A DNA stretch of 64,000 nt from Zonotrichia leucophrys gambelii (taxonomy: Eukaryota; Chordata; Aves; Passeriformes; Passerellidae). The notes below the pieces were generated by a model. It searched no databases. It was given only the letters and a program-made list of their open reading frames with translations, and was not told where the DNA came from. The position numbers and the translations under genes were made by a program. Below, in pieces: positions 46,008-59,339 of this stretch (position 1 is its first letter; each line of letters starts with the position of its first letter). The stretch spans positions 6,479,001 to 6,543,000 of the forward strand of contig NC_088186.1 of NCBI RefSeq assembly GCF_028769735.1, in the 5' to 3' direction.

Positions 46008-49000
46008 TCAGGCTGCCTGGGCCTGTTCAGAGCCCTGCCAAAATTTGCTCTGCAGATTCAGGCAATTTCATGTTGCTTTTGTGTGTGTGTACCTACAGCA
46101 GGATTTTAAGACCAAGAGTCCATTTTTTGAATATCAAAATTTCCTCTTTATTACACTTAAGTTCATTTGGTGCTCAGAAACTGAACTGTTTTTGGATAAA
46201 ACACACTCCTAATTCACTGATAACAGTCAGACTTTGGGACCAGATCAGAGGCAGCCTGAAATAATTCCCTTTAAATGACTGTACCATGAACACTGCTCCT
46301 TTACACCAAATCTCTTGCTCTCCACAGGTACCACACACACTGCATTAGTCAGGTTTTCCTCGTGGGACTGACAGAAAGTGCCTTGTGATGAAAGGGAATA
46401 TTTGAGGTGGGAGAGGTGGGATGCAGCTGGAGGTGGCCGGGCAACTGACAAGGCCATTTGGGTGATGAGGCCTGGAGTGCAAATGTTCCTTTGGTTTTTG
46501 GGGAGTTAATCCCCTCTGAAACAAACCTTTTTCAGCAGGTGGTGAAGATCCACGTGCCCAAAGGGAAACCATGGTCCCAGTGTTGTTGGTGCACACTGTT
46601 GGTATGCTCAGACTCCTGAGCACTGCCAGCCCACCAGAGGATGCTGGGGATGCAGGGCCGGGAGCAGGAGAGCTGAGCCAGAACGTTTTGTCACAGCAGA
46701 ACCACCACAGGTGACACTAGGACACCAAGGCTGCCCTCACGGCCTCGTGGAGGAGCCCAGAAATATCCAAGGCCCTGTCAGAACAAGGATGTGAATGCGA
46801 TTTTCTTCAGGCTGCAGCCTAGGAAGCTCAAAAGGCAAAACCCCCCAAAAACCAACAAAAAACCCCAAACTCAAAGCTTTTTCTGTAGAAATAAGGCGGG
46901 GAAAAAAAAAAAACAAACAAAAAACCAGAGCAAGAAATAAAGGAGAAACTGAGATAAGAGCAGCAGCTCATCTCTGTGCATGTTCTGAGCCTGACAGGAG
47001 AGTATCCTTCCCAGGGGCTCCTTATCAGAGCCTCAGCTCCCTCAAGGTCACAGATCAGGGTAATTACACTCTGATAAGCACAGTCCTTGCTCATTTGCAG
47101 TTACATACCATGGCTCCTCATTTTCTGCTCTGAATACTGGGACAGGATCAGCACCCCACAGCACCTGCAATGGTCTGCAGCTCCAGACTGGTTGCAGTTC
47201 AGGAATGATGTGTAATTCTGGCATGTACACCTCAGAAAGTGCCGCAGGAGCCTTACATGCTAAATAAAGGCAGGCAATGCCAGTGTTGAGGAGCCCAATA
47301 CCATTTAAAGCTTCTTATGGCCTCATCAGGGTAAATGCCACAATCCAGATTATGGAAAAAGGCAGCAAGCCCTGTAATAGTTGTTTTTTCTGGTATTACA
47401 AAAATCCTGAAGGAACCACCATGGGAACACCAGCAGTGACAGGAAAGGGAAAGGATTTGTTCATCTCCTGGGAGGCCTGCAGTGAGCTGGGGGATTAATA
47501 ATCCAGAATCCTCCATCCTGGGCTGCTCATCTTTTTAGCAGCTTCTGAATTGCTCTACAGAAGTGGAGAATAGAATAAGTAGAGAAGTAGAAGAATCCTC
47601 AATAGCAAGTCCTGGGTAAGGCTGCTGTGTCCCCACAAACACAGGAGAGCCCCATGGGAATCCTACACCAGACCCATGGTGCTCACAGAGGTCGAGGCAA
47701 AGGGCAGGATCCCCACCTTAACCATTGCTAGCCCTCCAATTCAGCAAATATTCACCCAAAGGAGCCTGAGCAGCCCTGGGAGAAGCTGATCCCTGCTCTG
47801 AGCAAGGCCCCAGATCCTGCAGCCTGCCAGGCCTGGAGGCTGGGCAAGGAAAACTCCCTGAGGCATTGCTGGGTCATGGATTTATTTAATGACTGAGCAG
47901 AGGACAGTTTCAGTTTTAGAATATTTCCCCCCCCCACGAACACACCTTTACTTTTTTTCTCCTTTCTAAAAGAGGCACTTAAATCATCCCAATGAATAAT
48001 AAGGATGCTTGCCAACCCCATTTAAGGCAATTTCCATTTCAGTCCCAATATTGTCCTCAAACATACTTTTCCCTTTATCTGTGGAATGGCCTGTTCTGCA
48101 CAGCACCTTAAATAGAAAGTGCTATGCCAGCTAAATGCTGCCTTTCAACTATTACAATAAATATCTGACAGGGAGGAAAATAAGAAAAGAGGCAGGCGGG
48201 GACTGATCTGCTTTGTCACAGCTCCTGCCTTGGCACCCAGAGCTGTGTCAGTCCATTAGCTGCTCTTAATTTCCTTGTTCTTGGTGGCAGAGGTGGCCAT
48301 AATTGGTGGAGCTGCTGGAAATATCACATAAATGGGGGTGATTCACACTCAGAACTGTCACTGTAATAAAATCCCATTTAGAAAATGTCCCCATCACCCA
48401 AGGGAAAAAAGCAAGCTCCAGAGGCTGTCCCTCCCCTGTTTGCTCCTGTAGGGATGAGTGACCCATCAGCACCAGCCAGGAGAACAGAGCTGTCCATCTC
48501 TGCAGGCTGGGCAGAATCTGAAAGGGACATCAGCTCTGATAGCCTGTAATCAGCTCAGACACAACAGCTCTTATTTTGATTTTTTTTTTGGTGGGACTTT
48601 TCAGACTGGACAGAAGCCAAGGAAACAGAGATAAATATAAAACAGAAAACCCCCTGTTGCTATTATCAGTATCATTAATGTGTGTGTGCTTGAGGAAGTG
48701 ATAGATGTGAAAGAAATAAGCAGAGCTGCCTTGGGGAGACTTGGCACAGCAGGAGCCTGCTCACTTTACTCAGCAGTGCTCTCAGATCCAGACTCTCAAA
48801 CTCATCTTTTCACCTGTGAGATGCAAAGAATTGGAGGGACACCTTTACTGGAGTATGGTACAGCCCTTTAAAATATATGGAATATGTATCAAGTTTTGAG
48901 TCTGAGAAGCAGCAGTGTTAATTCTGAATACATTCCGAGTTTCATATGGAAAACACCCTAATTATTTACTTTTGGACAAATCTTTTGGTGGCACTTTCAG

Positions 49001-51529
49001 GAACCTTTCTATACTTATAACCCAGATGTTGAAACCACCCCTTTCCCCCTGCCCCTCCCCATACCTGTCTATTCTAAATTCCATGGTTCTTGGGCAAAAA
49101 TGCAGCTCATTTTTAACAACAAGACCTGTCACTCTGTAATGAATTTCCAATAACCAGTAAGAACAAGCTGCATAGGTATCTCCAAGCATCTTCAGTGAAT
49201 TGAGTAGACATCTTCAGCATGCCAGGATTAATCCCAACCTGACACCAAGCCTGAGCATGGATGTCCAGGTCCTTGCCCATCTTTTGACCTTATTTTGCCA
49301 AATTTTGCCGCAAAGCACAATACAAAACCCACCAGCAGATCAGGGTATGCTGCTGTGAATTCTGAGCATGCACTGAGTCCTTCTTAAGAGGATAACAAGG
49401 AGGATTTGTGGTCAAGGGTTTGGTGTTTCCTTTTGGACCAGGCTGGTTAGGGAAGGCTTGTCACTGAAAGGGCTGGATTAGGAGTGTTTTGCAGCTGTGC
49501 TTTCTAAAATATTTACTCAGTGTCCACTGGAGCAGTTTGCAAAGCCATCAGCACTCACTCTAATCTTCCTGAGCAGCCTGAGTGAGCAGTGAAATGAGAG
49601 ACTTCAGCAAAGTCCTCAAATATCTGGTGAGATTAATCTTGTCAATTATAAACACCTCTTGACTCTGAAGTGGGTTGGGATGGGGAATTTGAGACTGGTG
49701 TCCTTTTCTGACACACCCACAAAAGCCATTTCCCCCAGTTGTCACAGAAGAAGAGAAAAGCTGCCTGGGTGACATGGTAGAAAACCTGTAATGATGGGGA
49801 GAAACACAGCCTGAGATCTGGGTGGGGAGAGGCACAAGGGGTTTGGGAGCCCTCCACTCAGGCAGGAACTGCTTCAGTGAGGAAAAGCTCTCCTGGAAAA
49901 CAGAACATGCAGGTAAGGTCTGTGATCTCCCAAAGGCTCCTCAGCCAGGAGGTTCTGTGGGGATGTGTATGGACAATGACATTTTCTTGGTTAAAGGAGA
50001 AAACAGATGAAGAATATCCTGCCCATAGCCCAAAGGCTAATCCAATAACTTTAGGACCTGCTCTCTGTTTTTAACCCTCTGATTATATAGGTCTTGTTCC
50101 AGCCTTGCCAAGTGCCTGGAACTCATCTCCAAGCAGGAGCAAGGCTAATTACCCAGGACACCAAAAAATGGGTAACACAAACTCCAGACCAGCAGGTCAA
50201 TCCAGCCAAGCACTGAACCAGATCTCATCAATCCAACAGACCCAAATCATTACAAGTTAAGGATGTGCAGGAGTCCTTTGTAACACAGGGGCATTGTGAT
50301 CAGGGAATATCATCTGACCCAACCAACTCCATCAAGCTGACACTTGGGTGCCTCCCTCCTTCCCTCACAGCCTTGCAAGACACAGTAAATTAAGAAGTCA
50401 GAGCAGCACCAGGGAATGAAAAGCACTGCAGTGAATCATGAGAGCTCCCAGCACTGCCTGCAGCACAAAAATCAGTGCCTCAACATCTCTCACAAGCAGC
50501 ATCCTGAACTGGGGCCGTGAGCACAGCCCAAACAGTTGGTGCCAGCTATTGTGATAGCTGGAATGAGCCAAGGAAAGCAGGAATCTGGCTTGAAACCAAG
50601 CACAGGTTCTGAAGATTAAGACATTTTAGCTAATGAGGAGGTGTAGCAGAGAGAGCAGGAGAAAGATACAGAGGCAGTAGAATGCAAAAAAAGGCAGTGG
50701 GATGTGAGCCTGCCTTCCCAGGAATTCACAACAGGACAAGCTGTGGTGGTTATTGTGCTCTGTTCTGAAGGGCCACAGCAGGAGCAGGCAGCAGAGGGAA
50801 ACTCTCCTTTGCGGCATCCTTGACCTCCCTTCCATGAAATATCCCCTTTTTGCCAAGGTGCTGTAGCACTGTAGTTCATTTGTGCCTCCTTTGCAAATCA
50901 TTTTGTCTTTGTGATAGCCTGAGTCAAATCAGGAGTGTCACACTAGGAATAATCCCATTTCTCTGCTGATGAGACATCTAAATAACACAGTTGGGTCCCA
51001 CTGACTCTGTGTCAGTAGTGTGGCAACTTTTTTTTAGTTGTTCTAAAATATTTGTGGCTTTAGCACCCCCTTGGCCTATGCAAGGGGTAACTGCCATCAC
51101 AAGTGGTGTCACTGATACTCTGTGCTGCTTTTGGCTCTGAACAGCTCACACACAGAACCAGCTCCCCAAAACCTCACTAACTGAACCATCTCATCCAAAG
51201 GAGTTTTCTCCTTTTGACAAACTTATAATATAAAATATAACCGAGTTTTACCCACACAGATGCCCGTCCCTCCCATTTTCAAAGCAAATTGCTCCTCAGG
51301 GCTGCTAGGAAGTAGCAGATGAAGAGGACAGTGATGGATGATGCACTGTAAACCACATTCCAGCACAGAACCTTTGTTCCCCCTCCCACCCCAGCACAGT
51401 GTGCAATAATCCACAGCAGCTCTTTGTGCAGTCTGAGCTTTCTGCTGGCTCTCACTGCCTTTTACAGCATTCCTGCTACAGAAGACAAGCATGCTTCAGG
51501 ATGCAAGCAGAAGAAATATAATATTGTGG
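46008..51529. other. 5.5-kb single-copy non-coding stretch
   Basis: No LTR ends, CR1 tails or exons recognised. Simple sequence is limited to an A-rich run at 46899-46921, a C-run near 47927 and a T-run near 48581. Frames of 60-110 codons occur by chance on all strands. Confidence 0.5.
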
Positions 51530-51620
51530 AGTAATTGAAGCTGGAAGGACCTCTGTGGGTCAGCTGGCACCGCCCCTGACTCAAAGCAAGGCCAGCTTCA
51601 AAGTTACACGAGATAAACTG
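51530..51620 (-). mobile_element. old CR1 LINE fragment
   Basis: TTGAAGCTGGAAGGACCTCTG, then GGTCAGCTGGCACC, CCCCTGACTCAAAGCAAGGCC and AGCTTCAAAGTTA follow the reverse complement of an older CR1 3' end (TTGAGGTTGGAAGGGACCTCTGG ... CCCCTGCTCAAAGCAGGGCC). There is no clear octamer tail at the left. Confidence 0.6.
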
Positions 51621-52859
51621 GCAATAGTGATTATTTAGGACCCCTGTGGTTGTTTGCATAAAGTCAGCTCAGGCTGGCTTGTTTTATTCTGCCCTTAGCC
51701 TTGCTGAAGTCAGAGCACCTCTTCATCCCAGAGGGCTCCTTCTTCTCCCTAAGCTGAGACACTCTCAGCTCCAAAGGAACATCATTTCCTAAAGGACTCC
51801 AAATTTAGAGAGTCTGTTCAGAGCAGGGAAAAAAAATAAAAACAAAGCATCAACAAAGGGAGGAAGACTCAGCCAAAGCCAGCAGGCAGGAACAGACTGG
51901 AACCAAGACTTTGTACAACTCCCAGTTTGCCACCAGCTCAGCACACATCCTTCTCTGCCAGCAACACCCAGCTCCATAAAACACCCACATTCCAGCAGGG
52001 AGAGCCTTCCCACTGACCAGAAAGCTCACAAATGCTGCAATTGTGTCTCATCTGGCTTTTGGTCTCCACCAGCTCAGGGCAGAGCAGAACAAGGCACTCC
52101 CAGATGAGGTCTGTGCCCAACTGCAGGGCTCCCCTCACTGCTGGCAGCACTCGGTGCCTCCCCCTTCACAGGAAAGGAGATAATCTAATTAGCACCTGAA
52201 AACAGCAGAAATGAGGTCACTTGCTTCCTGTGTAAAGCTTAATTTTGTATAATTTATTTTTTACATTTTCTAATTGAATGAATATTAATTAACTGTAGTT
52301 TAATGCAGAAGATGAAGACATTAAACTCTCATTAACAAACACTGAGTCCTATTCATCCCCAAACACTTCACATCTGCAGCATTAAGTTATCAAAGGAAAA
52401 ATCTGCTATGATTTATGTCATTTTCTGGTGGAAAAAGGGAGGCAGTAAACCTGCTTCATCAGCTAATTATCTGCAGGGTGGCACATGGCTCTGTGGGCAC
52501 CCAGGGATGGCACGTGGCTCCCAGAGAGGTGCTGGCAAGCAAAGCCATGTGGTTTTCTTGCCTGCAGCATCATCCATGTGCTGGAAATGACCTGGAACAT
52601 GGAGCTGGAAAACAAACCTGGGCCACCCTGGCATCCCATGGAGCCCATTGAGATGGACACTGGGGAGGTGAAAACAGCAAGGCTTCAGAGCTGGTGGGAG
52701 CTGAAGGTTTCAAGCTGTGCATCATCTCTGCCACAGGCACTGAGCCTCTCTGCAGGGCTGGGAACAGCAAACTCTGCTGGGCTCAGCCTGGGCAATTGGA
52801 GGGGGCTTTATTTATTAATCCACAAGTTATTATTTCCAAATGTCATTATTCACAAATGT
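51621..52859. other. non-coding single-copy DNA
   Basis: No gene recognised. Overlapping frames on both strands between 52.4 and 52.9 kb lack any domain. Confidence 0.5.
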
Positions 52860-53432
52860 TGTATTGCTGGCTGGGGTCTCTGTACAAATCACGAACGGGA
52901 TGGGGCTGCTGTGGAACTGCCTTGAGCTGTTTTATTTTCCAGCATCAGCCTCATTACATGGTTATGACAATGGGAAGATGCCACCAGCTCACATCTCAGG
53001 CAGCAGACCAAGAGCTTAATGTTACAACTCACTTTATAAGTTTTTTGCCCAATCACACAAAGCAAAAGCACATTGACAGTAGTTCTATCCAACCACCATA
53101 AACACCTGTACCTTTGGTTAAAACAATGCTTGCTTATTTCAAATACAATACCTGCTTGTGAGCCTTAAAACACAATGCACAGAGCTCCATTATTAAGCTT
53201 CAAACTTCCTAATATCTTGCTAGATAAACTTTTCTGTAGCTTAGGGAGTTATTCTAGACAAGTGTTAATACACAAATCATTGTTCTATTTGTCCTTGCTT
53301 TTCTACTTTTTAAATAAATTTTTCTGCTGACCAATCTCATGGCTGCTGCTTAGCTCTAATCACAATTCTGCTGTCTTTGAAGCCTGCCTTTTGCAGCTTT
53401 CCCAAAACCCTCTGATTTTGTAGATTCCCACA
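52860..53432 (-). mobile_element. solo LTR of about 570 bp, other ERV family
   Basis: I recognise the ordered words CCTTGAGCTGTTTTATTTTCC, GTTATGACAATGGGAAG, GCAGCAGACCAAGAGC, CACTTTATAAG, CCTTTGGTTAAAACAATGC, TCTTGCTAGATAAAC and GCTTTCCCAAAACCCTCTG as a frequent passerine LTR. On the minus strand it starts TGTGGGAATC, has TATAAAG (plus 53032-53038) and AATAAAAC (plus 52929-52936) in LTR order, and ends ...GCAATACA. Flanks share ATGT (52856-52859 and 53433-53436), a possible 4-bp duplication. The left end is the less certain one. Confidence 0.82.
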
Positions 53433-53436
53433 ATGT

Positions 53437-56394
53437 TGTTATTAACCAAGTGTAGTGATTAAAATGTCACCCCTTGCTGCACAGGGTTGTTTTTCCTCCA
53501 GCCTGAGGATGATGAGGGGCAGTAACTCTTTTTCCACTAGCAGAAGGTTCCCCCTGCCTGCTAAATCAGCTGCAGGTGCTATGGCCAGAGCTCCTGAGCA
53601 GAAAAAAGAGCCCAGGCTGGCAGAGACTCCCACAACTCCCCCAGTTTCTCATGAAGATCCTTCACTGTTCACTGTCAGATCCTTCCCTGGTTCAATTTAC
53701 TTTAAACACAAACACTGCGAGATGTCACTGCACTTCAGAAAGTGGAGCGCAGATGAAATGTACTAAAAGTGTCCCAAAAAGTTATTCAGTGATTTTTTTT
53801 TTTAAAGGTGTTTCTTCCTTGTCATGTCATTTATAATTTAATTAGTGGCAGGTTGTCGTGCAATAACTATAAACTATAGATTTATGCACTGGAGAAAAAT
53901 AGCAACTTCATTCTTAAAGCAGCAGAGCTTGCTCCCCCTGAGCTGGTGGAGTTGCCATCTGCTGATGGTTCCGTGGAATGTCACCTGTTCTGTTAAGTAC
54001 ATTTATATAAATGAAACTGTAGATCTTCATCACTTTCCCCCCTCCTCCCACCATGATTTATTCCAGCAGGTTTTACATTTCAATAGCGTTTTCATTTCTC
54101 CAATAGAAATCTTTTGTGGATGTGAAACATGATTTTATATCTGCAAGTAGATGTTACAGTAAAAAAAGTGGCAACAGCAATCAACTATAAATCATGGAAA
54201 TAGCCTAGAGAAGTAAGCCTGAGAACCAAAACAAGAGGTGACAGTGGAGACATTTAAAAGCTCAGAGAGAAAAACAAGTCTTGTGAAGCCTTTTCCACAT
54301 CAACAAGAATTCAGTGAGCTGGTGGAGAGGCAAGGAAGGGAAATCTGGAAATGTGGTGAAAAAAACCAAAGCAAAGGCAGACCAACCTTTGTGCCCTGCC
54401 ACCACAGGGCAGTTGAGGCAGAAAATGGAGCTGCTGATAACAAACAGGAGACTGGCACATGAACAATTTCCTGCCCTGACACTCAGAAATCTGAAAAAGC
54501 AAAACTCCCCTGCTGCACTGCTCTGGGGAGCACAAAACACAGAAGTGATTTAACCAGACTGGGTTTCACTGATGGATCTGTTGTCAAACCCCAACTCCTG
54601 AGAAATACAAGCAGCACTGACACACAGTGGGAGCCCTGAGGGCAGAGCAGGCTGGTGCTGGGACTGAAAACCTCCAGATCCTGCAGGGACTGATTTTCCT
54701 CAATGTGGGCACACCAAAAAAAGCCAAAAACACTTTTAGACATTAAAACTACACTTTATTTGAACCCAGCCTGGAATTTTTAGAGTTGGAGTGAGCTTAA
54801 AATAAGTTGGAAATTGGCTTCCTTAAGGCTCACTCACTGTCAGGAGCTTCCTCAGCTGCTGCCAGCTCCAGTCTCAGCAGTTGTTTCCTGAGCAATTCCT
54901 GCAGCATTTGGGCTCCTCTCACTCATGGCAAGCCCTGTTGCCTCAGTGGACAGCACAGATTTCACTGGAAAAGAATTAAATTTGGCATTAAACTCAGAAA
55001 AAGTTATCCCTTCTTGGTGTGCTGGTTCGACCAGGAAGTGGAATTCTGGGATGCTGTGGTCAAACCAATGGGTGCTCAGATTGTGATATAAAATAAAAAA
55101 TTCTTACCAAATGCAAACATTTATTGAGAAGCATCTAAAAAATGACACCAGAGGACATCATCTCCCCCTGAATGTGTTTTCCTCTGGAGGAAGTTCCCCA
55201 TTAAGCAGAGCACCCAGTGCTGTGACACAGAGCAGTGGCTGCCTCACCTCCCTCTGCTTGGCTTTAATGAAATGTGAACGGCCTGAAAAGAGCATCTCGG
55301 CTCTGGCAACGTAATCCCTGCTCCTAAAACCACATCAAAGGGACTGTGCAACTTGGCCTTGGATGCAAACACAGGCTGGTGCCTCCCTGTGTCTGGATTT
55401 CACAGGACACCTCAAGGATGTTGCTGCTGAACTGAAAGGCAGTGAGGAAAATTAAAAAAAAAATAAGGATGTTCACTGCTGTGGTCTCACAAAGGCAATT
55501 GTATGATTCAAGGACTCGCTGAAGGTCAGCTGCTGTGAAAAAGACCTGCTAGGAAAAGCAAGCTAAAATCCCATAATTAAATGGACAATTTGCCACCTAC
55601 AAAGCTCCCAGCTCACTCTGGAGTTTGGTGATAAATGTGCAGGATTTTGATGAGAGATAGAGGTTTGTGGTCTTCAGGACAAGGGAGATATCCTCCAAGA
55701 GCCAGTGTCAAGCAGAATTTTATTTCTGTGGGGAATTTATTTCTGTGGTGTGGAGCAGGACCAGAAAAGGAACCAGCAAGTCCCTCAGGACTGGAGGGCA
55801 GAGAGGAATGGGATAATAAAAAATTTGCTGTGTTCAACCAAAGCATGCACAGATCTCCTCTGGTGAGCAAACAGGGGTTGGAAGGACTTTGATAAAACCT
55901 GTGAAAGAAGAGCAGGGGATGAACCCAAGGCAGTGAAAACACCCTTGATGAGTGTGAATGTATGACATGGTACCTGGTGTCAGTGCTGCACCAAAACTGG
56001 AATTATTGCATGAGAAAAATTTTTTTTTATGTGAGGCGTATAATTCTGGGAAAATAGATTTTTTAAAGACAAATCAAACATGTGATTTTTTTAAACCAGG
56101 GTTTAATAAAGCACTTCTGCAGCTGAGTCTTCAAGAGATGAAAAGAAATTCTGAAAATCAAGATTCAATTCAAATGACAGAGTAAACCCAGTTTTGTGTT
56201 TTCACAGGAAACTTTTGTCTTTCACCAGAAGGAGGGGGAGTTGTGAAAATTTTCTGCAGTCTCTGCCATTAAAATGGAGTATTAAAAAAAAAGAATTAAC
56301 AGCACTTCTGTTAATCATGACACCTTGAGTGTTTCCTTATCTCATTTTGATTTTTCATAGTACATCTCTTTGCCTCTAAATTTCATCTGTCTTT
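53437..56394. other. non-coding single-copy DNA
   Basis: No gene or young repeat recognised. T/A-runs near 53792 and 55453-55462. Confidence 0.5.
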
Positions 56395-56495
56395 TCTGCC
56401 TGGACTGTAAACTCTTCACAGCAGGGACTGTTTTCTTATAATGCATTTGTCCAGCACCTCAAATGTTGTGAACATAATGTGATGTGAATAATATA
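56370..56495 (+). mobile_element. ancient amniote SINE/L2-type 3' relic
   Basis: CCTCTAAATTTCATCTGTC, then GGACTGTAAACTCTTCACAG, CAGGGACTGTTTTCTTATAATG, TTGTCCAGCACCTCAAATG and a closing GTGAATAATA follow the 3' part of old amniote CORE-SINE/L2-like repeats (ACTGTAAGCTCTT ... GGCAGGGACTGTCT ... GTACAGCGCCTAGCACAATG ... AATAATAAT), well preserved in turtles and crocodilians. The assignment is from memory, and the exact family is not resolved. Confidence 0.6.
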
Positions 56496-59339
56496 TGACA
56501 CTCCTCTCCTGAGCAAAAGATAAAACTCAGAAGCAAAACCAGATGATGATGATGGCTTTGTGATAGTGAAACAAAATTCAAGACAAACCTCACTGCAGCA
56601 TGAGGTCTCCATTGTGGCTCATGAAAGTAAAAGCCAAATGGGCTTGACTGTAACAGAGATGAGCTCTAAATCATTGCAGGCTATGCAATTGCTGCACATA
56701 ATGCTCCTAAAAAAAACCAACCCAAGCTCTCCTCCATCTAAAAGTGGAGTTCAGAATTTTATTGGAGTTACCTCCTGCCAAGAATAGCAGAGAGCAGCCT
56801 GCACACAGCATCTGCTCACAGAGAAGGGAGCAGAAACATCTGGGAGCAGGAGCTCACACCTCCACCTGCCCCACCTGTGATAATCCCCCACAAAGGAGGA
56901 GATAACGCAGGTTTTGTAGGATACAGGTTTTATAGGAATGTCTCAGGTTTTATAGGAGTGTCTCTGTCCCTGGAAATGGGATTTCCTCCAAGGCACCACA
57001 TTCTGAGGAAAACCAAGGGAAACTTCACCTGTGTGGGTTTTTCTCTGTTCCCATCTCACACCCAGCTCCCCGTGCCTTTCCCCCCATCTTTGTGGCTGCT
57101 CTTGTGTGAGGTTTTCTCCATCATGAGCAGCCAGCCTGGCTCCCCAGACCTCTGTCACCTTTTCAGAAAGCAAAGTACCTCCAAGAATCAGGAGAGATCC
57201 TGCTCCATCTTCCCCTTACTAAAAAGCAGCCTTGTTCCTGGTCTTACAAACTCTCACCTTGCTGTGCAGCCTGTCCCTTTGTGTCCAAAGGGGAACACAG
57301 GTGAGGCAGACTCAGAAATGTCTGTCTCATTGAGATATGGCAGAATTTTTAACAAAAGATGGAGGACAAACCAGATCTCCAAATGCAGCACGGAGAGCTG
57401 TCATTTAGCAAGGATAAATGACTTCATGATACCTTAAATCTGTCCTGTTGTCTAATTCTGGAAAAAAACCCCTGATGACAGCCATTCTAGAATCAGCATC
57501 TGGAAATATACAACAAAAAGAAAAAGCTTTATTAGCAGTGGAAATGTACTCTTAGCTTGGATTTCCTTTTCAACACCCAGCTTGTTCATCTCACAGCTCA
57601 GTGAACAGTTAACAGCACATATTTCTCCTGTTCCAGCAGCAAGTCCAGTTACTTTGGTTTCTGCTAACTGCAGACAGATGAGAGTCAGCCTTCCTGGGGA
57701 GATGGGAGGGGGAGAGGGGAATGGAGCTGCAGGGAGGGGATGGGAGGCACAAAGTCTCAGAAGAGAACATGGATGAGTTTCAGCTTGGACTTGGAGGTGC
57801 TTTTGACCCAAATGCTGCAGCTTTTCTGTTCTTTGTGCATTATGTGAGTCTTTCTGTTTTAAACCAAGCCAATCCCTCAGCATTCAGTAAGGTTGCAGAG
57901 CATTGTGTCAATAGGTAAATTGTGGAATATTGCTGTGGGTTTCATTTTCTGATCCTGACGTGTTTCCCTTTAATAACCCAACCCAGCCTCCTTTCTGGAG
58001 ACCAGGAAATGTCCTTGTCCAGTTGTGCATAAACATACTACCCATAATAAAAATTTTCAGATTCCCCAAGTTAAAATAAAATCAATATTCTATATAAATA
58101 AACAAGAGGTTCCATCTGAAAATTACAGCTGTACGTAAAAAGGTTACAGTTGAAGTAAAGATGTAAGGGCAGACACTTGAATTACCTGTATTCCCTAATA
58201 ATTGTATTTTGCTTTTATCTTTGCCACAATGTCCTGTGTTACATGTGTGTTTGAGCAATGAGAACATGGAGAAATTACCCATCTAGTCAGGTGGAGGAAG
58301 AAGAGCAAGGCAGGTGTCCTGGAGGGTGGACTTTTAAATCCACCCCTTGTCTGGGACTGTTCCAAACCCACCAGACCTGGGGGAAATCTGCTTTGTTCCA
58401 GGGGTGCCAGCTGTGGATTTAGACTCTGGCCTCAATTCTTAGGCAGAATGAAAATCCAAAGGGCGGAAGATGACAAAAAGGACCAAGAGTCTAGGGTGCC
58501 TTCTTCTGGCAATAATGTAGATTTTTTTTTCAGTGCAAAATTTAATCCGTTTGACAAGAAATGCTTGCTGGACACAAATGTGGGGTGAATACAGAAGATT
58601 TGAGCTGGCCTTGAAGGCGTTCACAGGTGTACTCATCCTCTGTCTCTGATGCTTTCTTCTAACCCTCCCAATTCCCTGTCAAAACTTGTGCCTTCTGCAC
58701 CCTGATCTGGGAGTGTTATTTATGGGAAAATATGAATGAACTTTTATTTTTAAATGACAGCTTCAGTCACGATCCACTGAACTATCTTCTCTTTGTCAAC
58801 ACAGTCTGCCTTTCCCTTTCACAGGCCAATTCCGTGGTTTTTATGTCACTAAGCTGGGAAAGAGGTGGCTAATCTCCTGTTTTTGATCACTGAGCTGAAA
58901 GGATATGTTGCTACCACCCTACCCCTCTGTTACAGCGACCTTTGACTGCAGTTCTGTGCAGATGATGGGATTCAGCCTCGTGTGGGAATTGGGAAAGTTA
59001 ATATTTTTTTCTAAACATTAATTCCTCACACATCTCCCCCAGGAAGAGAGGGAAAAAGGAAGAGGCACTTAGCATTCAGGAGTGAAAAAAAAAAAAAAAA
59101 GAGAAAAAAGATGAAATCTAATGAATTCTTTTCCCTCTCGGGGGTTAGAGAACAGTTCAACATTTCTGATTAAGGACAAGAGAAAGGTGGCCTTGTGCCA
59201 TGGTGCTGCCCTTCTCACACAGGAGTGTTCTACATGCTGCAGGATAATCAAGAGAATAACAACAGCAGCAGCAGGCAAGAGCTTTGGACTTGTCATCTGC
59301 CTGGGCTCCATGCAGTTAGGTCTCAGTAAAGATGACTTG
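56496..59339. other. non-coding single-copy DNA
   Basis: A plus-strand open frame of 186 codons (56877-57437) has no domain and ordinary local composition and is not called. A poly-A run lies at 59085-59100. Confidence 0.5.

Noticed and set aside
55020..55040. GGTTCGACC word resembling a tRNA B box
   Set aside because: No A box, acceptor stem or cloverleaf pairing around it.
56877..57437. 186-codon plus-strand open frame
   Set aside because: No recognisable domain, no splice or promoter context, and repetitive GTTTTATAGGA words at its start. Frames of this length are expected occasionally in 64 kb of six-frame reading.
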